Source of the DNA: JAAYYM01 sp964483155
GTDB lineage: Bacteria; Bacillota; Clostridia; Lachnospirales; Lachnospiraceae
Length of the DNA: 7,625 nucleotides
Direction of reading: 5' to 3'
Assembly (NCBI GenBank): GCA_964483155.1
Contig: CAZAAC010000085.1
Coordinates: forward strand, 1-7,625
Part shown: piece by piece, positions 1 through 6,077 of the stretch
How positions within the stretch are numbered: the first letter of the stretch is position 1
Layout of the letters: every line of letters begins with the position of its first letter
Notes under the pieces: model-generated
Database searches by the model: none
The model's input: the letters and a program-made list of their open reading frames with translations, nothing else
What the model was told of the DNA's origin: nothing
Program-made: the position numbers and the translations under genes

Positions 1-342
1 CGAGTCTGCTAATGCTTTTACTTTACCTTGATATATAAAGCCGCCTCTATCAAAGACTACAGTCTTTATACCTTTGTCAACTGCCTTTTTGGCAATGACT
101 TTCCCTAAATATGCTGCTGCATCAACGTTGTCAGTTTTCTTTAACTCCGCCTTTACATCTTGATCAAGCGTAGAAGCTGCTACTAAAGTTTTTCCAACTG
201 TATCGTCAATAATTTGAGCATACATATGATTATTGCTTCTAAACACAGCTAAGCGGGGTCTTTCAGCTGTTCCGCTGAAACGGTTACGCAGTTTTCTATG
301 CTTATTAATGCGAACTTCTGATTTAATTTTTTTGTTAATCAT
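1..342 (-). CDS. rplR: 50S ribosomal protein L18 (C-terminus cut off by window edge)
   Basis: L18 binds 5S rRNA and with L5 attaches it to 23S rRNA in the central protuberance. The frame starts at the ATG at 342, placed 8 nt after AAGGAGG (351-357), and remains open to the window edge, giving 114 residues. The basic N-terminus MINKKIKSEVRINKHRKLRN is followed by the conserved GTAERPRLAVFRSNNHMYAQ (24-43). Further on are VDAAAYLGKVIAKKA and VVFDRGGFIYQGKVKALADS. From the usual length of about 120 residues and the common ending (AREAGLEF-like), roughly eight residues and the stop are missing. rpsE (S5) would be expected next. Confidence 0.97.
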   Translation of the reverse strand, partial: MINKKIKSEVRINKHRKLRNRFSGTAERPRLAVFRSNNHMYAQIIDDTVGKTLVAASTLDQDVKAELKKTDNVDAAAYLGKVIAKKAVDKGIKTVVFDRGGFIYQGKVKALADS

Positions 343-359
343 TCTTATACCCTCCTTAT

Positions 360-902
360 TTATTTTTTACCAGTCTTACCAACTTTACGTCTAATGTGTT
401 CATCAGCATATTTGATACCCTTGCCCTTATATGGCTCTGGTCTTCTCTTATCTCTGATTTCAGCTGCGTATTGGCCTACTTTTTCTTTATCAATACCTTT
501 AATTATAATTTTATTCTGTCCTTCTACTATTGCTTCAAGCCCTTCAGGATCTTCCATCTCAACTGGATGAGAATACCCGAGTGAAAGTGTTAATTTACTT
601 CCTGCTTTTGCTGCTCTATAACCAACACCATTTACTTCAAGCACTTTTTCGTAGCCATCAGTTACACCAATTACCATATTGTTAAGCAAAGTTCTCGTTA
701 ATCCGTGTAATGATTTATTTCTCTTTAAGTCATTTGGTCTTACTACAGTTAAAGTCCCATCTTCCATCTTCAGTACCATCTCTGGTACAATCACTCTCTC
801 GAGTGTACCTTTGGGACCCTTTACAGTCACTTTATTATTTTCTGCAATATCTACAGTTACTCCTGCAGGTATCACGATTGGCATTCTTCCTATACGTGAC
901 AT
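360..902 (-). CDS. rplF: 50S ribosomal protein L6
   Basis: L6 lies near the sarcin-ricin loop and the factor-binding site of the 50S subunit, and consists of two repeated alpha/beta domains. It has 180 residues, as expected. It starts MSRIGRMPIVIPAGVTVDI and has NKVTVKGPKGTLE in the first domain. The second domain runs from about residue 83 (GYEKVLEVNGVGYRAAKAGS). The bacterial L6 signature PEPYKGKGIKYADEHIRRK begins at residue 155, before the tail VGKTGKK. The ATG follows AGGAGGT (909-915) by 6 nt. The 63 nt upstream, after rpsH, is unusually long for this cluster, while rplR follows after only 17 nt. Confidence 0.98.
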   Translation of the reverse strand: MSRIGRMPIVIPAGVTVDIAENNKVTVKGPKGTLERVIVPEMVLKMEDGTLTVVRPNDLKRNKSLHGLTRTLLNNMVIGVTDGYEKVLEVNGVGYRAAKAGSKLTLSLGYSHPVEMEDPEGLEAIVEGQNKIIIKGIDKEKVGQYAAEIRDKRRPEPYKGKGIKYADEHIRRKVGKTGKK

Positions 903-929
903 GCCCGTACCTCCTATTTGTAATTTGTT

Positions 930-942
930 TATAGTGGCTATA
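930..942 (-). other. Weak AT-rich hairpin in the rpsH-rplF spacer
   Basis: The transcript strand reads TATAG-CCA-CTATA, a 5-bp stem with a 3-base loop, in the 63-nt gap after rpsH. The stem is mostly A-T and no T run follows, so it is not a credible terminator. It may be chance. Confidence 0.2.
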
Positions 943-965
943 TACTTAAAAGTTACATTCGTCTA

Positions 966-1367
966 CTACCAAACAAATGCTAGTACTTCGCCGCCTACAT
1001 TTAATTTTCTTGCTTCTTTATCGGTTACTAGGCCATTATTTGTAGAAATAATAGCAATACCAAGTCCACCGAGAACCTTAGGCAATTCTTCCTTACGTGC
1101 ATATACACGAAGACCTGGTTTCGAGATTCTCTTAAGACCTGTAATAATCTTCTCATTTTTATCCTCGCCATATTTTAAAGCGATACGGATTGTTTTTAAG
1201 CTACCGTCCTCGACGATATCGTATTTCTTAATGTATCCTTCATTCAAAAGAATGCTAGCGATTGCCACTTTCACCTTTGACATAGGTACATCTACTGTAT
1301 CATGCTTTGCAGTATTTGCATTACGAATTCTTGTAAGCATATCTGCAATGGGATCACTCATTGTCAT
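966..1367 (-). CDS. rpsH: 30S ribosomal protein S8
   Basis: S8 binds helix 21 of 16S rRNA and organises the central domain of the 30S subunit. It has 133 residues. The N-terminus MTMSDPIADMLTRIRNANTA and the signature region GLGIAIISTNNGLVTDKEAR (101-120) are diagnostic, as is the C-terminal GGEVLAFVW. Two ATGs lie two codons apart (1367 and 1361). AAGGAGG (1377-1383) is 9 nt before the first, which I choose; Bacillus S8 has a similar MVMTDPIADML start. In E. coli S8 represses the spc operon by binding mRNA near the rplE start. I see no clear copy of that site in the short rplX-rplE spacer here. Confidence 0.97.
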   Translation of the reverse strand: MTMSDPIADMLTRIRNANTAKHDTVDVPMSKVKVAIASILLNEGYIKKYDIVEDGSLKTIRIALKYGEDKNEKIITGLKRISKPGLRVYARKEELPKVLGGLGIAIISTNNGLVTDKEARKLNVGGEVLAFVW

Positions 1368-1406
1368 TTAAAGTTGCCTCCTTTTTCTTATTGTCACTGC
1401 TTTGAT

Positions 1407-1592
1407 TTACCAACTCGCTTTGCGTACGCCTGGAATTTGTCCTTTGTATGCTAATTCACGGAAGCAAATCCTGCAAATACCATATTTTCTCAAATATGCA
1501 TGTGGACGACCACAGATTCTACAACGATTATACTCTCTCGAAGAGAATTTAGGCTTGCGTTGCTGTTTTAATTTCATTGCTGTTTTAGCCAT
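1407..1592 (-). CDS. rpsN: 30S ribosomal protein S14, zinc-binding type
   Basis: S14 is needed for late assembly of the 30S head, next to S3 and S10. This is the short, zinc-dependent form: 61 residues with a CxxC...CxxC ribbon at Cys24, Cys27, Cys40 and Cys43, then the conserved C-terminus FRELAYKGQIPGVRKASW. All four metal ligands are intact, so it is not the zinc-independent C- form of about 89-101 residues that replaces it under zinc limitation in some bacteria. The ATG lies 5 nt after AGGAGGT (1598-1604), which overlaps the TAG stop of rplE. Whether a zinc-free paralogue exists elsewhere cannot be seen here. Confidence 0.98.
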   Translation of the reverse strand: MAKTAMKLKQQRKPKFSSREYNRCRICGRPHAYLRKYGICRICFRELAYKGQIPGVRKASW

Positions 1593-1602
1593 GATTTACC
1601 TC

Positions 1603-2145
1603 CTAATTCTTTGCAAATTTCATGTTAAACTGTGTTAATAATTCACGTGCTTCTTCGTCTGTCTTGGCCGTTGTAACAAATATGACATCCATACCTCTTA
1701 CTTTATCAATTTTGTCATACTCGATTTCCGGAAAAATAATCTGCTCTTTAATACCAAGTGCATAATTTCCTCTGCCATCAAATGCATTCGGATTTACACC
1801 TCTAAAATCACGTACACGGGGTAATGCAAGGTTAATCAAACGATCAACAAATTCATACATTTTATTACCGCGAAGCGTAACTTTACATCCAATTGCCATT
1901 CCTTCTCTGATTTTAAAGTTTGCAACAGAATTTTTTGCTTTTGTTAAAACTGCTTTCTGTCCTGCAATCTTTTCAAGATCTTTGACTGCTGATTCCAACA
2001 ATTTTGCATTATCCTTTGCCTCACCAACACCCATGTTAATAACAACCTTTTCAAGCTTTGGCACTTCCATAACGTTTTTATACTCAAACTTTTTGATCAT
2101 ATTAGCTACAATCTCGTCTTTATACATGTCTTTCAGTCTACTCAA
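1603..2145 (-). CDS. rplE: 50S ribosomal protein L5 (TTG start)
   Basis: L5 binds 5S rRNA with L18 and L25-type partners and forms part of the central protuberance, contacting P-site tRNA and S13. It has 180 residues, the normal length. The L5 signature LEKVVINMGVGEA is at 31-43, followed by KAVLTKAKNSVANFKIREG, LPRVRDFRGVNPNAFDGRGN and IIFPEIEYDKIDKVRGMD. The start appears to be TTG at 2145: AGGAGGT (2154-2160) lies 8 nt before it and the resulting MSRLKDMYKDEI matches the family N-terminus. The next ATG (2127) has no Shine-Dalgarno site and would remove six conserved residues. It is the only gene in the window with a non-ATG start. The stop is TAG, inside the rpsN Shine-Dalgarno site. Confidence 0.97.
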   Translation of the reverse strand: MSRLKDMYKDEIVANMIKKFEYKNVMEVPKLEKVVINMGVGEAKDNAKLLESAVKDLEKIAGQKAVLTKAKNSVANFKIREGMAIGCKVTLRGNKMYEFVDRLINLALPRVRDFRGVNPNAFDGRGNYALGIKEQIIFPEIEYDKIDKVRGMDVIFVTTAKTDEEARELLTQFNMKFAKN

Positions 2146-2153
2146 CGTCTGCG

Positions 2154-2160
2154 ACCTCCT
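2154..2160 (-). promoter_or_regulatory. Shine-Dalgarno site supporting the TTG start of rplE
   Basis: AGGAGGT on the minus strand, 8 nt before the TTG at 2145 and 26 nt before the first in-frame ATG at 2127. Only the TTG is at a workable distance. Confidence 0.85.
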
Positions 2161-2169
2161 CTCTTAGAA

Positions 2170-2481
2170 TTAATCAATCACATCGCCTGTTGATTTAGCG
2201 AAACGAACCTTTTTGTCTTTGACTGTCTTGAAACCGACTCTTGTAGCTTTTCCCTTGTGAACATACATTACATTTGAAGCATCAATAAATGCTTCCTTCT
2301 GAACGATTCCACCATTCTGGTTTGCTACGGAAGGCTTTGTATGCTTTGTAATCATATTCACGCCTTCAACCAATAACTTGCCGTCCTTCTTATTTACAAG
2401 AACAACTTTTCCTTCTTTGTCTTTGTCTTTACCGGCGATTACTTTCACAGTATCACCTTTTTTAATTTTCATTGTCGACAT
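2170..2481 (-). CDS. rplX: 50S ribosomal protein L24
   Basis: L24 is an assembly-initiator protein of the 50S subunit that binds near the 5' end of 23S rRNA. The 103-residue protein starts with a KOW motif (about residues 5-31, KIKKGDTVKVIAGKDKDKEG). It continues with LLVEGVNMITKHTKPS, QNGGIVQKEAFIDASNVMYV and a basic tail ending KSTGDVID. Two in-frame ATGs are possible, 2481 and 2472. The AAGGAGGT site (2493-2500) suits 2481 and a weaker CAGGAG (2485-2490) could serve 2472. I keep 2481 because MSTMKIKKGD resembles remembered Clostridia entries. The difference is only three residues. Confidence 0.96.
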   Translation of the reverse strand: MSTMKIKKGDTVKVIAGKDKDKEGKVVLVNKKDGKLLVEGVNMITKHTKPSVANQNGGIVQKEAFIDASNVMYVHKGKATRVGFKTVKDKKVRFAKSTGDVID

Positions 2482-2492
2482 ATTCTCCTGGC

Positions 2493-2500
2493 ACCTCCTT
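2493..2500 (-). promoter_or_regulatory. Shine-Dalgarno site for rplX overlapping the rplN stop
   Basis: The minus strand reads AAGGAGGT, a full match to the anti-Shine-Dalgarno core. Its first two bases are the last two of the rplN TAA stop. It lies 11 nt from the ATG at 2481. A second, weaker CAGGAG at 2485-2490 sits 12 nt from the ATG at 2472, so the exact start stays slightly ambiguous. Confidence 0.75.
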
Positions 2501-2867
2501 ATAATACTTCCGGAGCGAGTGAAACAATTTTCATAAATTGCTTATCACGAAGCTCTCTTGCGACCGGTCCAAAAATACGGGTTCCTCTCGGAGTCTTGTC
2601 ATCTTTGATAATAACGGCTGCGTTTTCATCGAATCTGATATAAGAACCGTCTTTACGACGAGCACCTTTAACAGTACGTACAACCACGGCTTTGACTACA
2701 TCACCTTTTTTAACAACACCACCGGGTGTTGCATCCTTAACGGCAGCAACGATAATATCACCAATGTTTGCATATCTTCTTGTAGAACCACCCATAACTC
2801 TAATGCAAAGTAATTCTTTTGCACCTGTGTTATCAGCGACTCTAAGTCTGCTTTCTTGCTGTATCAT
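2499..2867 (-). CDS. rplN: 50S ribosomal protein L14
   Basis: L14 lies at the subunit interface of the 50S subunit, where it helps form bridges B5 and B8 and is the docking site of the silencing factor RsfS. The 122-residue length is exact for bacteria. It begins MIQQESRLRVADNTGAKELL, with DNTGAKE at 12-18. It continues with RVMGGSTRRYANIGDIIVA and the KGARRKDGSYIRFDENAAV block, and ends GTRIFGPVARELRDKQFMKI then SLAPEVL. The ATG follows AAAGGAG (2875-2881) by 7 nt. It is the first gene of the spc group, but no promoter is visible in the 35 nt before it. Its TAA stop forms part of the Shine-Dalgarno site for rplX. Confidence 0.98.
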   Translation of the reverse strand: MIQQESRLRVADNTGAKELLCIRVMGGSTRRYANIGDIIVAAVKDATPGGVVKKGDVVKAVVVRTVKGARRKDGSYIRFDENAAVIIKDDKTPRGTRIFGPVARELRDKQFMKIVSLAPEVL

Positions 2868-2902
2868 GCTAATTCTCCTTTACTTAAAATGAAATGATAA
2901 GA

Positions 2903-3157
2903 TTATTTAACCTTTTCTACAATTTCAACAAGTCTCCATCTCTTATCTTTAGAGATTGGTTTTGTCTCCATAACTTCTACTGTATCGCCAATATTACATT
3001 CGTTGTTCTCATCATGTGCTTTTAACTTATATGTTTTTCTCACAATTTTTTTATATAGAGGGTGTTTAACGCGAGTTTCAATCCCCACAACGATTGTTTT
3101 ATCCATTTTATTGCTGAGTACCTTGCCGATACGGGTTTTTCTAAGATTTCTTTCCAT
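2903..3157 (-). CDS. rpsQ: 30S ribosomal protein S17
   Basis: S17 is a primary 16S rRNA binding protein with an OB fold in the 5' domain of the 30S subunit. With the ATG at 3157 it is 84 residues, beginning MERNLRKTRIGKVLSNKMDK, close to the usual 84-87. Other conserved segments are TIVVGIETRVKHPLYKK and the C-terminal signature GDTVEVMETKPISKDKRW (57-74). An in-frame TTG at 3181 would add eight residues (MSEKGEYQ) but would place the strong AAAGGAG site (3166-3172) inside the gene. That site is 8 nt before the ATG at 3157, which decides the start. It is the last gene of the S10 group, and the gap to rplN is 35 nt. Confidence 0.97.
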   Translation of the reverse strand: MERNLRKTRIGKVLSNKMDKTIVVGIETRVKHPLYKKIVRKTYKLKAHDENNECNIGDTVEVMETKPISKDKRWRLVEIVEKVK

Positions 3158-3165
3158 TTGATATT

Positions 3166-3172
3166 CTCCTTT
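3166..3172 (-). promoter_or_regulatory. Shine-Dalgarno site that fixes the rpsQ start
   Basis: AAAGGAG on the minus strand, 8 nt before the ATG at 3157. It would be internal to the gene if the in-frame TTG at 3181 were used, so that longer start is unlikely. Confidence 0.85.
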
Positions 3173-3184
3173 CTCGCTCAATTA

Positions 3185-3394
3185 TTACGCTTCAGCTTTT
3201 GCTTTTTCAGTGATAACAGTCTGAATTCGTGCAATATTCTTTCTGACTTCTTTGATTCTGCTTGTATTATCCAACTGATTTGTAGCGTTCTGGAATCTCA
3301 AATTGAAAAGTTCTTTTTTTGCAGCTACTAGATCCTGCGATAATTCTGCTTCTGATTTTGCCTTTAAATCTCCTACAAATTTATTAGTTTTCAT
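3185..3394 (-). CDS. rpmC: 50S ribosomal protein L29
   Basis: L29 is a small two-helix protein next to L23 at the exit-tunnel mouth. The 69-residue length fits. The signature KKELFNLRFQNATNQLDNTS is in the middle, followed by RIKEVRKNIARIQTVITEK and a short alanine-rich tail. The ATG lies 11 nt inside the end of rplP, read in a different frame: the rplP tail Asn-Glu-Asn-stop contains this ATG. The upstream site GAAGGCGG is a weaker Shine-Dalgarno than those of its neighbours, so initiation probably depends on ribosomes finishing L16. Such coupling is inferred from the layout. Confidence 0.97.
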   Translation of the reverse strand: MKTNKFVGDLKAKSEAELSQDLVAAKKELFNLRFQNATNQLDNTSRIKEVRKNIARIQTVITEKAKAEA

Positions 3395-3821
3395 TTGCTA
3401 CACCGCCTTCCAAGTCTGCCTTAGAAACAATCTTACATTTGCATGGAAGCTTGTGTATTGCAAGGCGCAGTGCTTCACGTGCTGTTTCTTCAGTTACTCC
3501 TGCGATTTCAAACATAACACGGCCTGGCTTTACAACAGCTACCCAATACTCAAGTGTTCCTTTACCTGAACCCATACGGGTTTCAGCCGGCTTAGTAGTT
3601 ACTGGTTTGTCAGGGAAAATCTTAATCCATACTTGACCACCACGTTTGATATAACGAGTCATAGCAACACGGGCTGCTTCAATCTGGTTTGATTTAATCC
3701 AACATGGTTCTGTAGCGATAATGCCGTAATCACCATAAGTAATTGTATTACCTCTTAACGCTTTTCCCTTCATGCTGCCACGAAATTGTTTACGACGTTT
3801 AACTCTTTTTGGCATTAACAT
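3384..3821 (-). CDS. rplP: 50S ribosomal protein L16
   Basis: L16 organises the A-site region of the 50S subunit and is a late-assembly protein. It has 145 residues with the signature RMGSGKG at 82-88; Arg82 lines up with the arginine that is hydroxylated in E. coli. Also typical are MTRYIKRGGQVWIKIFPDKP and ALRLAIHKLP. Two in-frame ATGs lie two codons apart, at 3821 and 3815. I chose 3821 because it forms a TAATG overlap with the rpsC stop, lies 9 nt after GGGAG (3831-3835), and gives MLMPKRVKRRKQ, resembling the MLLPKRV start of Bacillus L16. The 3' end overlaps rpmC by 11 nt. Confidence 0.97.
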   Translation of the reverse strand: MLMPKRVKRRKQFRGSMKGKALRGNTITYGDYGIIATEPCWIKSNQIEAARVAMTRYIKRGGQVWIKIFPDKPVTTKPAETRMGSGKGTLEYWVAVVKPGRVMFEIAGVTEETAREALRLAIHKLPCKCKIVSKADLEGGVANEN

Positions 3822-4477
3822 TATTTATCGCTCCCTTCCTTTGATGCTTTGGTTGGAAGGATTTCACCTTTATAGATCCATACCTTTATACCTAACTTGC
3901 CATAGGTTGTATCTGCTTCGGCAAATCCATAATCAATATCTGCTCTCAGTGTTTGAAGAGGAATTGTTCCCTCACTATAAAACTCTGAGCGCGCCATATC
4001 AGCTCCACCAAGACGACCTGCAACGGCTGTTTTGATACCCAAAACCCCTGATTTCATAGTTCTTGACATTGTTGATTTCATGGCTCTTCTAAAAGAAACA
4101 CGATTCTCAAGCTGCTGTGCAATATTTTCTGCCACAAGCTGTGCTTCTCTGTCTGGTCTTTTGATTTCTTTAATATCTACTACTAATTTCTTATCTGTAA
4201 AATTTTGAAGTTCTTTCTTAGTTATTTCTATTTCCTGACCACCCTTACCGATAATAATACCAGGCTTAGCAGTAAAAATAATTACTTTGATTCTGTCTGA
4301 TGCTCTTTCGATTTCTATCTTGGAAATACCTGCACTGTACAGTTTCTTCTTTAGGTATTTTCTGATTTTGTAGTCTTCTACCAAGAAATCTGCAAAGTCG
4401 CCTTCCGCATACCATTTAGAATCCCAATCCTTGATAATACCGACTCTTAAGCCGTGAGGATTAACTTTTTGTCCCAT
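3821..4477 (-). CDS. rpsC: 30S ribosomal protein S3
   Basis: S3 is in the 30S head at the mRNA entry tunnel, where with S4 and S5 it contributes to mRNA helicase activity. It has 218 residues, matching Firmicute S3. The N-terminus MGQKVNPHGLRVGIIKDWDS is canonical. A type II KH domain follows, with its loop GKGG at residues 77-80 inside KPGIIIGKGGQEIE. The C-terminal domain includes MKSGVLGIKTAVAGRLGGAD, RSEFYSEGTIPLQTLRADID and YGKLGIKVWIYKGEI. The ATG follows AAGGAGG (4484-4490) by 6 nt, and that site overlaps the rplV stop. The last codons of rpsC carry the Shine-Dalgarno site for rplP, and its TAA stop overlaps the rplP ATG by one base. Confidence 0.98.
   Translation of the reverse strand: MGQKVNPHGLRVGIIKDWDSKWYAEGDFADFLVEDYKIRKYLKKKLYSAGISKIEIERASDRIKVIIFTAKPGIIIGKGGQEIEITKKELQNFTDKKLVVDIKEIKRPDREAQLVAENIAQQLENRVSFRRAMKSTMSRTMKSGVLGIKTAVAGRLGGADMARSEFYSEGTIPLQTLRADIDYGFAEADTTYGKLGIKVWIYKGEILPTKASKEGSDK
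3831..3839 (-). promoter_or_regulatory. Ribosome binding site for rplP inside the end of rpsC
   Basis: The minus strand reads GGAAGGGAG, in the final codons of rpsC (Lys-Glu-Gly-Ser). Its spacing is 9 nt to the ATG at 3821 and 15 nt to the ATG at 3815, which favours the upstream start and the coupled TAATG junction. Confidence 0.7.
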
Positions 4478-4488
4478 TATTTGCCTCC

Positions 4489-4875
4489 TTATCTTTCATC
4501 AAGCACTACAGTAATATGGCTCATTCTTTTTTCGATTCTGTAAGCTCTACCCTGTGCTCTTGGTCTTACTCTTTTCATTGTAGGCCCTTTATTAGCGTAA
4601 CACTCTGCTACATAAAGGTTTTCAACATTCATTCCATTATTATTCTCAGCATTTGCAATTGCTGATTCTAGTAATTTTTTAATAATGCTTGATGCATATC
4701 TAGGATTGTATGTCATAAGTGCTAATGCTGATGCTACATCTTTTTCTCTGATTGCATCTAATACGAAACATGCTTTTTGAACTGAAACCCTTGCATAAGA
4801 TAACTTTGCTGAGGGTCTTGTATCCTTGTTCGCATTTCTCTCTCTTTTTATTTGGGATCTATGTCCTTTTGCCAT
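4489..4875 (-). CDS. rplV: 50S ribosomal protein L22
   Basis: L22 contacts all 23S rRNA domains, and its beta-hairpin lines the exit tunnel opposite L4. The hairpin sequence KGPTMKRVRPRAQGRA is at residues 96-111, followed by RIEKRMSHITVVL; the region known for macrolide-resistance changes looks normal. The conserved core starts at about residue 24 (KLSYARVSVQKACFVLDAIR), and LLESAIANAENN is at 68-79. The protein is 128 residues, longer than the roughly 110 of Bacillus or E. coli, because of a hydrophilic, basic N-terminal extension of about 20 residues (MAKGHRSQIKRERNANKD). The strong Shine-Dalgarno AAGGAGGT (4883-4890), 7 nt before this ATG, supports the long start. From memory the extension is a feature of Lachnospiraceae and related Clostridia. 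The TAA stop overlaps the rpsC Shine-Dalgarno site. Confidence 0.97.
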   Translation of the reverse strand: MAKGHRSQIKRERNANKDTRPSAKLSYARVSVQKACFVLDAIREKDVASALALMTYNPRYASSIIKKLLESAIANAENNNGMNVENLYVAECYANKGPTMKRVRPRAQGRAYRIEKRMSHITVVLDER

Positions 4876-4903
4876 GGATGAAACCTCCTTTCAAAATTAT
4901 CCT

Positions 4904-5185
4904 TTATTTTACTCTGGATTTCTTCTCGTCTTTACCATGTCCTCTATAAGTTCTGGTTGCTACAAACTCGCCGAGCTTGTGTCCTACCATATCTTCTGTA
5001 ACATATACGGGAACGTGCTTTCTTCCGTCGTGCACAGCGATTGTAAATCCCACAAACTGTGGAAAAATCGTGGAACGACGTGACCAAGTCTTTATAACTG
5101 ATTTGCTGCCTTCTGCGCTCATCGCATCGACTTTTTTCAAAAGACTTTTATCTGCAAATGGTCCCTTTTTTAGTGATCTTGACAT
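4904..5185 (-). CDS. rpsS: 30S ribosomal protein S19
   Basis: S19 sits in the head of the 30S subunit, near the A-site tRNA and bridge B1a, and pairs with S13. The 93-residue length is standard. The N-terminus MSRSLKKGPFADKSLLKKV and the C-terminal signature from about residue 51 (VHDGRKHVPVYVTEDMVGHK, then LGEFVATRTYRGH) are unmistakable. A short basic tail, KDEKKSRVK, ends the protein. The ATG is preceded by AAGGGAGGT (5192-5200) with a 6-nt spacer. The gene lies in its usual place between rplB (17-nt gap) and rplV (28-nt gap). Confidence 0.98.
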   Translation of the reverse strand: MSRSLKKGPFADKSLLKKVDAMSAEGSKSVIKTWSRRSTIFPQFVGFTIAVHDGRKHVPVYVTEDMVGHKLGEFVATRTYRGHGKDEKKSRVK

Positions 5186-5202
5186 TGTTTTACCTCCCTT
5201 AT

Positions 5203-6045
5203 CTACTTGATCAACTTACCGTCACGACGGCGTACAATCATTTTATTGGATGCTTTGTGTTTCTTTCTTGTCTTCAAGCCAAGTGCAGGTTTACCCCAAG
5301 GTGTCGATGGACCCGGACGACCGATTCCTGTCTTACCTTCACCACCACCATGAGGATGGTCATTTGGATTCATAACTGAACCACGAACCGTAGGTCTGAA
5401 TCCCATATGGCGTTTACGTCCTGCTTTACCAATATTGATAAGGCTGTGATCTCCATTGCCGACAACACCAATAGATGCTCTTGCTGCAATTGGAACCATT
5501 CTCATTTCACCTGATGGTAATCTGAGTGTTGCATATTTTCCTTCTTTGGCCATAAGCTGTGCACTGTTTCCAGCTGAACGGACTAATTGTCCACCCTTGC
5601 CTGGATATAGTTCAATGTTGTGTACCTGTGTACCAACTGGAATTTCTGAAAGAGGTAAGCAATTGCCTACTCTTACTTCTGCTTCAGGTCCATTCATGAT
5701 TTTCATTCCATCTACTAATCCGTCTGGCGCAAGAATATATGCTTTTTCGCCATCTTCATAACAAATCAATGCGATATTTGCTGTTCTGTTAGGATCATAT
5801 TCGATTCCTATAACAGTAGCTAAAATACCATCTTTTTTCCTTTTAAAATCAATAATTCTATATTTTCTTCTAGAGCCGCCTCCACGATGTCTTACAGTGA
5901 TTTTACCCTGATTATTACGACCCGCACTTTTAGAAAGTGATGTGCAAAGTGACTTCTCTGGCTCTGTCTTTGTTATTTCAGAAAAATCAGAACCTGTCAT
6001 CTGCCTTCTGGAAGGTGTATATGGGTTATAGGTTTTAATTCCCAT
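5203..6045 (-). CDS. rplB: 50S ribosomal protein L2
   Basis: L2 is among the most conserved 50S proteins; it is needed for subunit joining and lies near the peptidyl transferase centre. With the start at 6045 it is 280 residues, beginning MGIKTYNPYTPSRRQMT, which matches the family N-terminus. The central RNA-binding portion includes VRHRGGGSRRKYRIIDFKR, AYILAP, GGQLVRSAGNSAQLMAKEG and RLPSGEMR. The C-terminal signature NPNDHPHGGGEGKTGIGRPG includes the conserved histidines at about residues 230 and 232. An in-frame ATG at 6078 would add 11 residues (MKTCSLKGETT), but it lacks a Shine-Dalgarno site and the addition is not family-like. The ATG at 6045 sits 8 nt after AAAGGAG. The stop is TAG, 17 nt before rpsS. 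Confidence 0.97.
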   Translation of the reverse strand: MGIKTYNPYTPSRRQMTGSDFSEITKTEPEKSLCTSLSKSAGRNNQGKITVRHRGGGSRRKYRIIDFKRKKDGILATVIGIEYDPNRTANIALICYEDGEKAYILAPDGLVDGMKIMNGPEAEVRVGNCLPLSEIPVGTQVHNIELYPGKGGQLVRSAGNSAQLMAKEGKYATLRLPSGEMRMVPIAARASIGVVGNGDHSLINIGKAGRKRHMGFRPTVRGSVMNPNDHPHGGGEGKTGIGRPGPSTPWGKPALGLKTRKKHKASNKMIVRRRDGKLIK

Positions 6046-6053
6046 TGTTGTTT

Positions 6054-6060
6054 CTCCTTT
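6054..6060 (-). promoter_or_regulatory. Shine-Dalgarno site that fixes the rplB start
   Basis: On the minus strand this reads AAAGGAG, 8 nt before the ATG at 6045. It lies downstream of the alternative in-frame ATG at 6078, which has no such site before it, so translation should begin at 6045. Confidence 0.85.
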
Positions 6061-6077
6061 CAAACTACATGTTTTCA

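Noticed and set aside
930..942. Intrinsic terminator after rpsH
   Set aside because: The stem is only 5 bp, mostly A-T, with no following T run, and the operon clearly continues into rplF and rplR.
679..1371. A 230-codon open frame on the plus strand, antisense to rplF and rpsH
   Set aside because: It lies opposite two certain ribosomal protein genes, crosses their spacer, has no recognisable protein family, and I see no ribosome binding site of the kind found on the other strand. Long antisense frames are common opposite highly biased coding sequence.
3158..3181. A longer S17 starting at TTG 3181
   Set aside because: The added residues include the encoded Shine-Dalgarno site for the ATG at 3157, and no ribosome binding site lies at a suitable distance before the TTG.
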